Part shown: positions 1-12,030 of the stretch, piece after piece
Layout of the letters: each line of letters starts with the position of its first letter
How positions within the stretch are numbered: position 1 is the first letter of the stretch
From: Leptasterias polaris
Taxonomy: Eukaryota; Echinodermata; Asteroidea; Forcipulatida; Asteriidae
Assembly (NCBI GenBank): GCA_037783415.1
Contig: JAZGTN010000044.1
Span: 310,001-374,000 of the forward strand
Direction: 5' to 3'
Length of the DNA: 64,000 nucleotides
Translations under genes and position numbers: made by a program
Notes under the pieces: model-generated
Databases searched by the model: none
What the model was told of the DNA's origin: nothing
The model's input: the letters and a program-made list of their open reading frames with translations, nothing else

Positions 1-170
1 AATAGAACATTCCATCTTGTAACAAATGAACATTTTCTCACCATTGCTTATGCAATAAGGCTAGTACATGGCTACCTCACAATACTTTCACTATCCTTAA
101 GAACTACAGTATAATTTGCAACAGAAGCAGACGCGCAGGAACCCATGCCAGACGCAAGTCCAATCATTCT

Positions 171-970
171 GTGCGGTTGTATACCCCTTCTGAACAAGCT
201 GATACATCCATGTCATCGACGAGTAACAGCAGCAAATGCTCTTCCTTCAATATCGCCCATTGGAACGCACAATCCATTCGGAATAAAACTACATGTTCCA
301 ATTACATCCTAGAACACGATTTAGACATTGCATTTCTCACTGAAACATGGCTCCATGAAACTGACCAAGTTGTTAAGGTGAATTAACCCCACCTGGCTAT
401 GCCTTCCTGAACATCTCTAGAGGTACAAGCAACCATGGTGGTTTGGGAGTCATCTACAAGAACGCCCTGAAATTGCGGGTTATTACATCATCCGATTTCA
501 ACTCAATCAACTTTGAACATGCTTTCTATCATTACTGAAAAACAAAGGAAAGTACTATACGTGCTTGTTTACAGGCCTCCCCCATCATCTGAAAACGGTC
601 TGAAAACATCCAAGTATTTGAATGATTTTGATAACTTTCTAAATCATTAATTCCCTTGGTGGCAAAGCCCTAATGCTTGGTGATTTCAACGTCCATGCTG
701 ACACTCCTGACAAATCTGACATCAAGCGCTTTTTGACATCAGTTTCTGGAGCCGGGTTTTGTCAACATATAAGCGGCCCCACACATAAGGCTGGACATAC
801 ATGTACCTTAGATTTGATTCTCTAACATCCAGAGGACAGATTGGTCAAGAATACCAGTATCGGCACTCGTCTTTCGGATCATCACATGATTTTGTGTACA
901 CTTGACATTAACAAACCGGCCATTGAAAAAGAAGTCAGATCAACCCGCAATTTACGTGACTTTGATCAAG
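171..970 (+). pseudogene. LINE endonuclease domain, frameshifted
   Basis: The first open piece contains HWNAQSIRNK and DIAFLTETWLHE, the start of an exonuclease/endonuclease fold. Later pieces in other frames give YVLVYRPPPSS, the catalytic GDFN (679-690), a GHTCTLDL stretch and SDHH (874-885). All main catalytic motifs are therefore present but spread over frames by indels and stops. Confidence 0.85.
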
Positions 971-1273
971 CATCTTTACATTAGGATCTTATGTCTAAGT
1001 TTGAACTGCTCCTTGATTCAACTGTTGACACCGACATCTTAACTGTTCAATTCTTGAAATCATCACAGATTCTCTTAATACCTTCGCACCAATCTCTCAA
1101 AAAGTGCGCAGCACTAGGAAACGACAGCCTTGGTACAACTCGGATATTCATCAAGCACGCCGTGAACGAAGAAAGCTCGAGAAAAAGTGGCGGAAAGGCT
1201 GATCTGAAGTTTCCCATCAAATGTACATCGAGCAAAACAAACTGGTCAACTCAATGATTGACAAATCAAAGAA

Positions 1274-3116
1274 ATGTCATTCAAAACTCAACTCTTATCT
1301 GCAGACTCAAAAACAGTCTTTAAGATTGTAAACAGGCTTCTTAATAATAACAACAGGAAGATCTTGCCTGATCATAAGTACACAAATAATCTTTGCGATG
1401 ACTTTTCTGGTTTTTTCTGTGATAAAGTTTCAAATATCCACAGTAAATTGCAAACTGAACAATGTAAAATTGATGAGTGTATTGTTGAATCAATTGAAAA
1501 CTCTGTATTATGTAACCTTTCTGAATTCAGACTTCTAAGTGAAGACCAGGGTCTTAAGGCAACATCCAAAAGTTGTCTCCTTGATCCTATTCCCACATGG
1601 TATCTCAAACAAAACAGTTACGTTTTTGTTCCTGTTATTACTCGCTTAATTAACATGTCTCTGTCCACAGGAGTTTTCCCTGATTCTCTCAAACAGGCAG
1701 TGATCAACCCAATCATCAAGAAGCAATCATTGGATCCAAATGATATGAAAAATTATCGTCCTGTGGCCAATACTCCTTTCCTTTCAAAGTTGATTGAGAA
1801 ACATGCTTTTACCTTTATAAACGAACACATGACCAAACACAACCTCGCGGTGAAGAACTGCAATCTGCATATCGCACTGCACACAGTACCGAGAGCATCC
1901 TGCTTATTGGGAAGGACGATATCATGAAGTGTCTCCACAATCAGCAAGCTGTGTTCGTTGTTCTACTTGACCTCTCGGCCGCATTTGATACGGTGGATCA
2001 CAACATTCTGACTAAGAGGACTGCCAACGAGATCGGCCTGACAGGAACTGCACTTAAGTGGTACGAGTCTTACTTTACCAGGAGAACCACTAAAGTATGC
2101 ATCAACGGCATTGTGTCCGCGCCTCAAAAGATGGACTACAGACTTCCACAAGGCTCCATTGTTGGTCCTGGTTCCTTTAAGATCTACATCATCCCTATTG
2201 GCCGCATCATCCGAAAACATAAAATTTGCCACCACATATATACGCAGACGACATCCAACTCTATCTCAGTTTTGACCCCTCCGATCATACTTCTATTCAA
2301 TCTGCATTATCTAGACTTGAAACATGTATCACTGAAATTAAACAGTGGATGACAAACAACATGCTCAAATTAAACGACAGTAAGACTGAATTTTTTATAG
2401 CCATCTCTTCTCACAACAAATGCAACATGCCCCCTGTCCACCTGCAGATTGGTGCTGAAATTGTCCATCCTTCTGAAACTGTTTGCAATCTACATGTAGG
2501 TGTTTTCTTTGACAGCCAAATGTCTATGTCCCCACACATAACACGCTTGTGCAGCAGTGTAACCTTCCATCTTCGCAACATCACCCGTATACGTCGTTTT
2601 CTTGACAAAGACTCATGCCAGATCATGTAAGATCTCTGGTGCTATCACGACTAGACTACGGGAACGCACTGCTTTTGGGATCTAATGCATCTGACATACA
2701 TGTACTAAAACTTCAACATCTTCAAAACTGGGCATCCAAACTCATTCACTGCGCCAACAAATATGATCATGCAACACCGATCCTAAAGCAACTTCACTGG
2801 CTGCCTGTCAAGGAACAAATCCAATATAAAATTTTCGTTTTCAAGTGCCTAAATGATATGGGCCCAGCATATTTAAAATCGTGCTTGGTTTTGTATACCC
2901 CAGGAAGAGATGGCTTGCGTTCATCAAAAGACACTACCCGGCTCATCGAACACAAAATATCATTACAGATCTCTTGCATCAGCTGTTGAAAAAACATTCT
3001 CTTTTGTCGCCCCTAAACATTGGAATAGTCTCCCTCGATCTCTGCGCTCTGCCGATTCACTTCACATTTTCAAGAAGCATCTGAAGTCACACAGGATACA
3101 TGTATTCCCACAATGA
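1274..3116 (+). pseudogene. LINE reverse transcriptase, frameshifted
   Basis: Successive open pieces show NYRPVANTPFLSKLIEK, VVLLDLSAAFDTVDHN, LPQGSIVGP, the catalytic YADD (2241-2252) with IQLYLSF, and the C-terminal LHWLPVKEQIQYKIFVFK segment found in CR1/L2-type elements. At least four frame breaks occur (near 1900, 2230, 2620 and 2980), so no single protein can be made. Confidence 0.88.
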
Positions 3117-3235
3117 TTGGTTGTTTGTTTTCCTACTTTGCAATTTCGCATCATCGTTATGCCATGTATTTGCTGTGTATCATCACAAACCGCTGTGATC
3201 CTGATGAAATGGTGGTATATAAAACATTTATGTTT

Positions 3236-3908
3236 TAGATAAAACCCAAGTAGATCTTTATCATTTAGAGGAAAACCAATTACCAAAATGTACAAGGTTG
3301 TATTCTGGCCTTCACTTTGGAAGCGGTTTTTACAGTGTGTGGCCGGTTTGTAGTCGTTCTTGTAAATCGCCAAATTATGATAGGCAACAGCATCTTCAGC
3401 AAATAGACACTGATGCCTCAACGATACTAGTGTTTTCAGCCACACTACCATTGAGCAATCAACTGGCCTATTGTGCAACTGCAATGCAAGCGCGTGATAG
3501 TCTAGGGCGCAATAGTGCATAAAGGATGTAATGAAATATTGAAAATACACCCTGAATAGTAGCAAACTGCATGCTTAATGACGTAGGCCATGAAATGATG
3601 TTGAATAACGAATGATTGTGACCGCCAATCCTCTAATCAAATGACAAGGGTCTAACTTGGGTGTTATATAAATACATGTTCCTAAATATACTAGGAATTT
3701 AAAGGAGTTATTTTGTATCTCCTGCAGTCTGTTGAATTTTGACTTTAAAGTCTAATTATGGAAAGTCAGTGGCTCTAATTTCCCCCAAATGTACTTGATT
3801 GAAGTGAAAGAACCCTTAAGTTAACTTTTGATTGTTAGAGCTGATGGATCAGTTTATCAAGTATTTTGCAGCATTTTTTGAAATCCTTTTATTTTCTTTG
3901 TCTTATAG
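3236..3908. other. Intron sequence, no feature seen
   Basis: AT-rich sequence between the LINE tail and flippase exon a. I see no coding or repeat signal apart from a good polypyrimidine tract just before the exon. Confidence 0.5.
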
Positions 3909-3998
3909 TACACGATCATCACTTTTCTACCAAAGAATCTCTTTGAGCAGTTCAGAAGAATTGCCAACTTCTATTTCCTTCTCGTAGCAGTCCTTCAA
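3909..3998 (+). CDS. ATP11: ATP11-like flippase, exon a (TM1 entry)
   Basis: The exon is 90 bases, phase 0 at both ends, after acceptor ...TTATAG and before donor GTAAGT. It reads [15 protein letters not shown] followed by [10 protein letters not shown], the conserved entry to transmembrane segment 1 of P4-ATPases. It is the first flippase exon in the window; the residues before YTII must lie upstream of base 1 because 1-3235 is a LINE. Confidence 0.93.
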
Positions 3999-4818
3999 GT
4001 AAGTATCCACAAAGAATATTTTACATCTATGTATTTTTGCAGTTTCATCCATTTTTAGGTTACCCTATCTTGTGAGTGTTGGTACAATGACCCTGCTGGT
4101 GAAAAGTAAACACTTCATTTTCTAATTTTCAGTATACACTTTTTGTATGGTTACATGTATACAAAAAGGTTTCTGCTCCCGATTGTATGTCATTTCAAAA
4201 AAGGGTCAGTAGTCCATATATTAAAAATATATTTATGTGCCTGTGTTTGTGGGGGCGGGGGTAACAACTTGCAAACTTACAAAGTGTTTTAATTGTTGAT
4301 ATTTCTACAGTAAGGCCTGCACTAAACATGACTATTTTGCCATGTTGAACTCAAACTATTTTTCGCATGGCAAAATGTACGGCAATTAAAACGAATCGGT
4401 GACAAACATCAAACTTAATGAAATTTTTTTTTTGGCACACCGATATTACTGAAAATTAAAAAATTACTTCGGTGACAAACATCAAACTTATTGAAATGGT
4501 TTGCAGCACTGAAGTGATTCAAAATGGTGGACACTGGAGGAAAATGCTGAGAGTTATATTTCATGATGGCAGTTTAAGCTGTGTCACTCAAATATTAATG
4601 GTAAAATCATTATACCAGACAACTCCCAGCTAAGCTACTACTGTATGTATCAATGAGATTGGTCACATTATGAAACATTGCAATCTGCTTAGTTGATGGA
4701 GGCTGTGCATGTTCCAGTAATTTTTTTCCACAGAGCATAGAGGTATAATGATTTAAGGATTGTGATAACAAAAATATAAAAAAACGCGCAAAAACAATGT
4801 TGATACTATCATAGAGTT
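3999..4818. other. Intron sequence with a short direct repeat
   Basis: Mostly plain AT-rich intron. The 22-base string TCGGTGACAAACATC.. occurs at 4396-4417 and again at 4469-4490, 73 bases apart, suggesting a small local duplication. Confidence 0.5.
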
Positions 4819-4828
4819 TTGACCATTG

Positions 4829-5800
4829 TGTACAACGACCGTACATTAAAACTCAATGATGATAAAACGGAACTGCTCATAATAACGTCTAAACATAACC
4901 AAGACAAAATAATCAATCACCAGATGCAAATTGGCACTGCTACTGTTACATCATCTGCAAATGCTCGCAATCTTGGGATCATGTTTGATAACACTATGTG
5001 CATGGAATCCCATGTGAAGAAAATTTGTCAATCTGCTTTTTACCATATTAGAAACATTAGCAGCATTCGTAAAGTCCTCAATAAAAAGTCTGCCTCTATC
5101 CTTATACATGCTTTCATTACATCCAGGCTTGATAATGGAAACTCATTGCTTTATGGTATTAACAAGCATCTTATCAAAAAACTGCAAAATGTCCAGAACG
5201 CTGCTGCTCGGGTATTATCTAAAACACGTAAATATGATCACATCACACCTGTGTTGAAACAGCTTCACTGGCTCCCAGTCTGTCAAAGAATTAAATTCAA
5301 AATCATTTTGCTTGCCTGGAAAGCTATGAATGATTGGGCTCCTCCCTATCTCAAAGAAATTCTCTCACCATATACGCCAACTCGCAATCTTCGCTCTACA
5401 AACCAACTTCTTTTAACTGTCCCTAAAACAACCACTTCCAACGGCGTTCGCGCATTTTCTGTATCTGCACCCACTCTCTGGAACTCTCTTCCTTTACATA
5501 TCCGCGCTACAAAGTCTCTGGACATTTTCAAAACATTGCTAAAAACTCACCTGTTCAATATTTCTTATGATTGACTATCTGTTTGTTATTTTTTCCACTT
5601 GTTTTTGCCGACACATTTATGTAAATCTGTTTTATTCAATGTGCTCTTATTTCTTTCTAAGCTACGTAATTTGTAATCTTTTTGGTTACTCTCTCTGTTT
5701 TTTGTTTTTGTTTGGTTTTTATGCGCCTCGGAATAAGTTTAGTCTTGAAATAATAAGTAATCTTTATGACGATATGAAAATTAGAATAAAGTTATGGTCA
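4829..5800 (+). mobile_element. 5'-truncated LINE, RT C-terminus and 3' tail
   Basis: One open frame to 5574 begins within the reverse transcriptase after the catalytic motif (LKLNDDKTELLIITSK) and runs through NLGIMFDNTMCMESHVKKIC, TPVLKQLHWLPVCQRIKFKI and FSVSAPTLWNSLPLHI to a stop. The same C-terminal pattern is in the copy at 1-3235. A 3' tail with a CGCCTCGG string and AATAAA-like end follows. Typical 5' truncation; the frame is intact over about 245 codons, so this copy is younger than the first. Confidence 0.88.
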
Positions 5801-5944
5801 ACCCCCTTACATACACTGTACAAACAGATTGTTCAAAACACTTTGGTCACTTGTTGTACATTGTACATGTACATGACAATATTTGCCTGCCATCATGTAT
5901 GTTGGTCTCTTATTGATTTTGAGTCACATAGTTACATCATCAGT

Positions 5945-6110
5945 GTTGGAGGTCTCCAGGCCGGCCTCGGCCTCGAGACCGGCCTCGAGGCCGACTTCGG
6001 ACGGCCTTGGTCTCGGCCTCGGCCTCGCTATGTAATGACTCGGTCTTGGCCTTGGCCTCGGCACCTTCCGGACTCGAAGAATAAGCCGAGGCCGGTTCGA
6101 GGCCGCCAGT
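5945..6110. repeat. GGCCTC-rich minisatellite
   Basis: A sharply GC-rich stretch in an AT-rich intron, made of imperfect GGCCTC / GAGGCC hexamers (for example CCTCGGCCTCGAGACCGGCC). The open frames across it on both strands are low-complexity artefacts. Confidence 0.85.
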
Positions 6111-6146
6111 TTTACTCAAATTTCCCACCATTTACTAAGAAAAAAA

Positions 6147-6422
6147 ATGTATCGTGACCAGACTGATCGTGACAAAGTAACTGAAGCGAACTTGAGGTTT
6201 CGCAGAACGAAATTGCGCATACTTTACGAGCGCAAAAGACGCATCTCACATGCGCAACCGGACCCCAAAGATTACAGATTTGAAATAGACTGGCGCCTGC
6301 TCATCGATACCAAGAAAAAGGTGTTGCCAAAAGTGATGATGCGGCATAGAAACCAGCCCAATGCATTTAGATACGAATGCTTTGGAAACCAGTCTGTTAT
6401 TAATTGCATGCGCGCAGTATAG
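6147..6422 (+). other. Unrecognised 91-codon open frame
   Basis: A basic, Arg/Lys-rich frame beginning MYRDQTDRDKVTEANLRF and ending INCMRAV. I do not recognise it. It lies between a GC-rich minisatellite and a zinc-finger remnant of transposon type, so it may be part of a decayed DNA transposon rather than a host gene. Confidence 0.25.
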
Positions 6423-6543
6423 GTTCTATCTTTGATCGTGAGTTCATGATGCCTTCATGTCTCTTGTGATAATTTAAGCACTGCTGATTAAAACCAGTCT
6501 AATAACTGCAAAATGTCTTCGAATTCCCGCATCATTCGGTTTG

Positions 6544-6695
6544 GTTGTCGACCACGAGGATTTTGAAGAGAAAGGGAAACGAAAACACAGAGCCAGCTGT
6601 AAATTTTGCAAAGCAAAGATGCCAAAACTCAGCGAGTTCTGCGGCACAACTTCAAATTAATTACGAGGCACCTGCAACGAGTGCATAAAGCAAGG
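6544..6695 (+). pseudogene. BED-type zinc finger remnant (hAT/ZBED-like)
   Basis: One frame gives VVDHEDFEEKGKRKHRASCK then FCKAKMPKLSEFC and a stop; after a one-base shift the sequence continues ITRHLQRVHKAR. Together this is the Cys-x2-Cys ... His-x4-His pattern of a BED finger, as found at the start of hAT transposases and their ZBED descendants. A GTATCA follows and could be an old splice donor. An upstream ATG (6513) is out of frame. No transposase core was seen downstream. Confidence 0.55.
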
Positions 6696-7984
6696 TATCA
6701 GGCTATAGAATTTTACCTGTACATTTTTGTCTACTTGTTTTGCCTAAATCAAGCTGTCGTTTTTTAAATCTTTTGACTGGAAATACCTTAGAAAAGTCGA
6801 AGTTGAAATCGACACTGTTGATGCCAGTCGCTCTTTGCTACTGAGCGATATAGCACAGCGTGATTTTTCGAATGACAGCTGCCCGCGGGCGTGTACTCAC
6901 GGTGGCTGGTACACATGACTGCCAATGCACGGTGAGTTTAAACGTGCCGCCGCGCAGCATGGACAGCGTTTTTCTTTCATGTTCACCAACGATTTTGAGT
7001 ATAGTTTCAGGCTGAAATATGTTTCCCCTAAATAAAAGCACCTTGGATATTTTATCCCTATTAGTAATTACTGATTTTGAGCGGTTTAGTTTAGGTGACC
7101 TTTCTTCTTTTTTATTTTATTTTTGTTTAATTTTTATTTTATTTTTATTTTGTTTTTTGGGGGTGGTAAAGAAAAATTACATATACTGCTACAAATATGG
7201 CTTCCGGTCCAGGTTCTTTTGTTTTTAATACTTTTCCCCTCAAAATGTGCTGTACAAGTGGACTTATTTTTATTTCAGGAGCCTATTTATTATTGTTTCC
7301 TTTGTCAAAAAAAATTTAAAAAGGGAGGGAAATGGAATAACTCAACCATTTAAGTCTTAATGAAGCATAAAGCATTTGTTTGCAATTTTCAGGGTTCAGA
7401 GTTACAACCCATAGACAACTCACCTAATACACTCTATGATTTGGAATGTTGTGGACTCGACTACAACACTGTACATCATGCTATTAATGATTGGGTACAT
7501 TTACAGAGTGGACTTTGGTCCAAGCTTGGGTGTGTCTACATACTCCAATCAATTATACAGATCTAATGAATATGCAGTATGAACCAATTAACACCATGGA
7601 AGAAGGAATTCAGAAGGTCCTTCCTCCTTGGTAATACAACTTCGATCTACAAATAATAAACAGTACATAGTTAATATTTTAAAATTAATATGAACAGAGC
7701 CTGTAGGTGTAGTGGTAATTTGAGTCAAAAAGTTTCTTTTCAAATTGTGATCAGACATTGTGAATGACAGCTATTTATACCATTCATCATACCAATACTG
7801 CAGAGTGGATTTAATAGACAGTAACACTTACAAGAACTTGTCTTTACACATGACCAATTTGACTGTCATCCAACTTTTACAACAAGATACATGTACATGT
7901 ACATGTACATGTACTGTACTTTTCTAGCAAGTTATCACCAATGAAATGTTTGTGTAGTTACTGTGCCTGGATTAATTTCACAAT
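6696..7984. other. Intron sequence with ATGTAC microsatellite
   Basis: T-rich and AT-rich intron without recognisable coding content. At about 7889-7913 lies a run of the palindromic hexamer ACATGT/GTACAT, a string scattered all through the introns of this window. Confidence 0.5.
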
Positions 7985-8245
7985 ACGTTAATTGTTAATT
8001 GTCTGATTGTTTGTATCCGTGTTTTTGTTTCATGTCCCTTTTTCCGTATGTCTGGTTTTTTCCCAGTCTCTTGTCCTAAAACAGAAGGCTTCCCCAACAC
8101 AAGCACCTGCTTTTCGGGGTTTGCCTCCATTTCCCTAATTATTATTATGTTATTACTAGATTTAATGTTAATTTGTATGCCTATGATGTTTTTTGTAAAC
8201 CAGTGAAATGGAAATAAATGTCTCTGAATTGAATATCACATTTGA
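7985..8245 (+). repeat. Probable 3' end of a non-LTR retrotransposon
   Basis: Non-coding sequence with a CTTCCCCAACACAAGC.. block, a TTATTATTATG tract and an end GGAAATAAATGTCTCTGAA followed by TTGAA-like repeats. This resembles the 3' untranslated end of a truncated LINE. No open frame supports it. Confidence 0.4.
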
Positions 8246-9740
8246 CTGTAACCCACAATCAATTGATTCAACAATCAATACATGTACATGACTAGTAGAT
8301 AATAAGGTACATTGTACCAGAAATATGAGTCTATAGACATTTAGAATTTATTTGTGTGCGTGTGGTGACCATGCTCTCCTCCCTCTTCTGTCAATATATT
8401 TTTTATCATACAGTACATAGCTTTCGTACACAACAGTATACATGTAGCTTTTAAACATTTCAGCAGATCAACCAGGCCTGAAATTAAAAAAAAGTTGCGT
8501 TCAACGAACTGTCTTATGAAAGCACTTGGAGGAATTTGCTAAACTCTGCTAAAACACTGAAAGTTTTAGCCATAATTTGTACAAATTTGCTGATATTTGT
8601 AGATTTCTTCGCTGCATATTTATTGGCCAATACAAAGCACAAACCATTCACAAAATGACATTAGTATTAGCCCAGTACCAGTGGAACTAACCATGTGATA
8701 TAATAGGCCTACAACATATTTAAAAATGACTGCTGATATTTTACAAAAATCGTAGGCAGCTAGTTTTAAAACTTAACATACCTTTATTTTACCATTAATT
8801 TCATGTAATATTCTCAGTGTTTTCAGTATTACTGTTTTTTTATTATTATATTAAAGGTGTGTATTAATGCACATGTTTATTTTTACCTATTTTGTTTAGT
8901 ATGTTGTTTTTGGTTTAGTTATAATTGTTACGTGGGCTGTTCCTTGACAAGCTTTGCTTTTTAGCTCCACATTATTAATGATTATGGAAATAAGTTTTAT
9001 TTCAATTTGATTGAATTACAAGTACAGGTACATGTAATAGCTAAAGTTATTTGTAAACAAGTGAGGCTATGTATTTAGGTTACGCAGTGTATTAAGGAAG
9101 TTTGTGAATTCTACTTAAATGGTGAAATGTCCATGACTCTTTGTAAGTAAGTTTGGCTTTAAAAAAAAAGTAGAGCCTTGAAGCAATTTTTTAAAAGAGT
9201 AAATTATAAACTACTCCTCAGGTAATAAGGGTAATATCACATATTATTGGCTCTTCTACTGACTCTCTGTACAACCCCAAGGCTTGAATTAACACTGGAC
9301 CGCAGGCCTGAGGCCAGTGATTTAAGTATCAGGCCAGTAAACTACTGACAGGACTAGTCTCAAGGGTGTTTCAATAATGCCTCACTGTGTCAATAAGAAA
9401 ACGGTTCTCCAATATTATTTTTTAGTCTAATAAATAACTTTTAATTCTGTTGAGTATCAAGTATCCATACATGCCATACACTATAGGACAAATTACACAA
9501 TTATTCTCTTTATCACAAGTGCTTGTTCAAATAAAAGCAGTTTACACACATGTTCATCATGTACATGTTCTTTGTTCAACTTTGTGGGAAGTTTTTAAAT
9601 GATTTGATTCCGGTATTGTGAAAAAAATATGGTCCAGTAAAAATTGTGAACTTCAAGTCCTGCAGTCTTGTGGACTTTTCCCTCAAATTCGAGCCCTGAA
9701 TCCATTAGCCTAAATAGTGACTGGCCCCTCTTGACCAAGG
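8246..9740. other. Intron sequence, no feature seen
   Basis: AT-rich intron with scattered ATGTAC strings. No exon, hairpin or repeat border could be supported. Confidence 0.5.
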
Positions 9741-9905
9741 GCACACTTGGTGGTCCAGTGGTTAAACATTAAGAATCAAGACACTGTGGAAGGGATTATG
9801 GGTTCGAATCCCATCTAAGGGGCCTATGGATATTTGCGCTGTATTGGGAAAGCACTGAGCATGCAGTGCGTATCACACATTGGTGTAAGTGTATTTTATT
9901 ACAAA
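9741..9905 (+). repeat. tRNA-derived SINE
   Basis: A pol III box A-like string TGGTCCAGTGG (9751-9761) is followed 40 bases later by a box B GGTTCGAATCC (9801-9811). The part after box B, with GGAAAGCACTGAGCATGCAGTG, matches in pattern the piece at 62290-62380, so both belong to one SINE family. Confidence 0.65.
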
Positions 9906-11950
9906 AGTCATGTTGATTATCGGTGAGGCAATTACTTGTCAATCATGTAAATTAAACCAATATCAATGCTACGTACGCTTGACCATGGGTCTTGTACATG
10001 TAACAGCTCGGAAGTTTCACTAAACCAGTAGTAGTTTTTGTATGTCCGGAAATATTCATGTATGCTTTGAATGATTTGCTAAACCTTTAGGAGGAGGTTT
10101 GGAATGATTTGAGAATACAATTAAATATTCAAAAGGTCAATTTGTGTACAAGGCCTACATGTACAAGTGAAGGTGTACATGTACAGTACATGGTATTTGT
10201 AAAAGACAAGACTTCAGGACAAGAGTTATAGACCAAATACTTAAATAACTGTTGCTGGACAATGGTTGGTATTGACACCTTACACACACGTCGCATGTGG
10301 CCAACGTGCCACCCTCACCAGTTTGGGAGTTAACAGGAAAGAGGCAGCATCGTCAAAAATTCACACAACACTGTAATTGACTCCCAAAATGGCGCAACAA
10401 AGATTATTGTGATGAGGACATCAGGTGATTTAAGTCATTTTCAGCACTGCTTAGTTGAGTTTTTATATTATAAGGAAAGTGAACCGGCATCAGTCTACAG
10501 TAACACTGTCATAACACAGACTGTAGCAGTAGACGGTAAAATAAAAATCCTGGCGCAAACTGCTGTGGTGGAATTGATTGTGTGCTTAGCAACGGTTGCT
10601 GGGTTGATATTTCCCATACAAAGACTTTACACAATAGCTATGTTGTGGCTGTACAGCACATGTAGCACATACTGTATAGTACGTGTGTGTATGGGGTGGG
10701 CTGGCTGGCTGGCATTGGGGAGACTTTGCTTTGTAGTGTTAGGATAAAGGATTGTACTTAACATTATGATATGTATGTAAATAAGGAGATCATGCGGGAT
10801 GGTTCTCAAATATTTGCAATAATAAGAACATGTAGGTCTATTGTTCCCCAGGGAGAGGAGTTTGGGAGTTGGTCTAAATTTGCTGCATGAGTAGAATGTA
10901 CTATGCCGTCAACCTTTTGATTTAGTGATATCATTCAGAAATATTGATCCTTATTGTACTGAAAGGGTGCTAGTAGGGTTTATGAATGACTAGCCTACAT
11001 GTAGCAGGACCAGTTAACTTGTCATTTCACTAGCCCACTAGTTTGTTCACCGTTCCATGTTTCATAAAACTGGGATGGTTTTCAACAGTGAACTAGCCAG
11101 CCAGACATGCAGTTGGATAGAATTGTGACTTGTCCTTTGGTGTTTTAACTGGCATTTGGCCAGCAGACCATTGTTGAGGGACAAAATGTGTCCTTCAATT
11201 TTGGTTTGGTTGACACTGATTGCGTTCAATCAAAAATTTACAGCTCAAAATCAATCCAACTTTGATAATTGTTATTTATATAAAGTGTTAGGCAAATTTG
11301 GAGGTTTGTGTGGAAAGGAGTATGTACACGTTTTTAGTGCATGTTCACAAGTACATGTATTATGTAACATCATTGCATTTTTATATAGCATAATTGGAGA
11401 TCAATGCATTGAGTGACAATATTTCACAGAAAAAAAAGGTGGTTCTAGTATGAACTTTCATAATCAGTAAGCTTTCAGGCTGAAATTAAACGATGATTTG
11501 TTTTATCTTACCAATCCTGTATTTGAAAGTGATCCTGTATTTTAATAACAATAATAACTAGTTCTTATAATCAATAGCACATTTTACAATAACACCATGC
11601 GATAGGAGACTTGAAGGACAGTAAACCCATGGCATACAGGTATACATGCACACAAGATTGATGGTGAACTGAAAGGGATTAATTAAAGCATTATTAAAGA
11701 TGCAGTGCATGCCCATGGACAGAATTTCAGAATTTGTATAATTCCTCTACATGTACCTGCATGGCTGGCTTGTTATCTTTGTCGGGTTGTTTGTTTGTTT
11801 ATACGATGTTCCCAACAAGGAAACTGGGCAAAGCTCACGGGGATAGAAACACCAAGCTGGCAACAGCTTATCTCTCTCATAAAAACATTGCTTTAAAATC
11901 TTTGATAATTGCACAAATCATAAACTACATTAATCGTTGTGAAATAAGTG
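9906..11950. other. Intron sequence, no feature seen
   Basis: Long non-coding stretch. Open frames of 60-112 codons here show no domain, no codon bias and no splice context, and I regard them as chance. Confidence 0.45.
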
Positions 11951-12030
11951 GTTAGCTTGGCAGGATTTAAATCCAGAACCTTGTAATTCAAGTCCTGCAG
12001 TCTAACCACTTGACCATGGTGTCTTTTACT
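11951..12030 (-). repeat. tRNA-derived SINE fragment
   Basis: Read on the minus strand, a box A-like TGGTCAAGTGG (12006-12016) is followed by a box B-like GGATTTAAATCC (11963-11974). Its tRNA-like half resembles the fragment at 34493-34550. Confidence 0.5.

Larger units (their letters stand above)
1..3235 (+). mobile_element. CR1/L2-like non-LTR retrotransposon, near full length, decayed
   Basis: Fragments in several frames spell an apurinic-type endonuclease followed by a reverse transcriptase, in the order used by CR1/L2-like LINEs. The last coding part ends near 3116 and a short 3' tail with GGTATATAAAACATTTATG follows to about 3235. The 5' end is not visible and may lie before base 1. 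Many frameshifts show that it is inactive. It sits upstream of the first visible flippase exon, probably in an intron. Confidence 0.88.

Noticed and set aside
5567..6157. 196-codon frame running from the LINE tail into the GGCCTC repeat
   Set aside because: It is a chance joining of LINE 3' tail and simple repeat with no domain.
10409..10747. 112-codon frame in the flippase intron
   Set aside because: No domain or codon bias; the sequence around it is ordinary intron.
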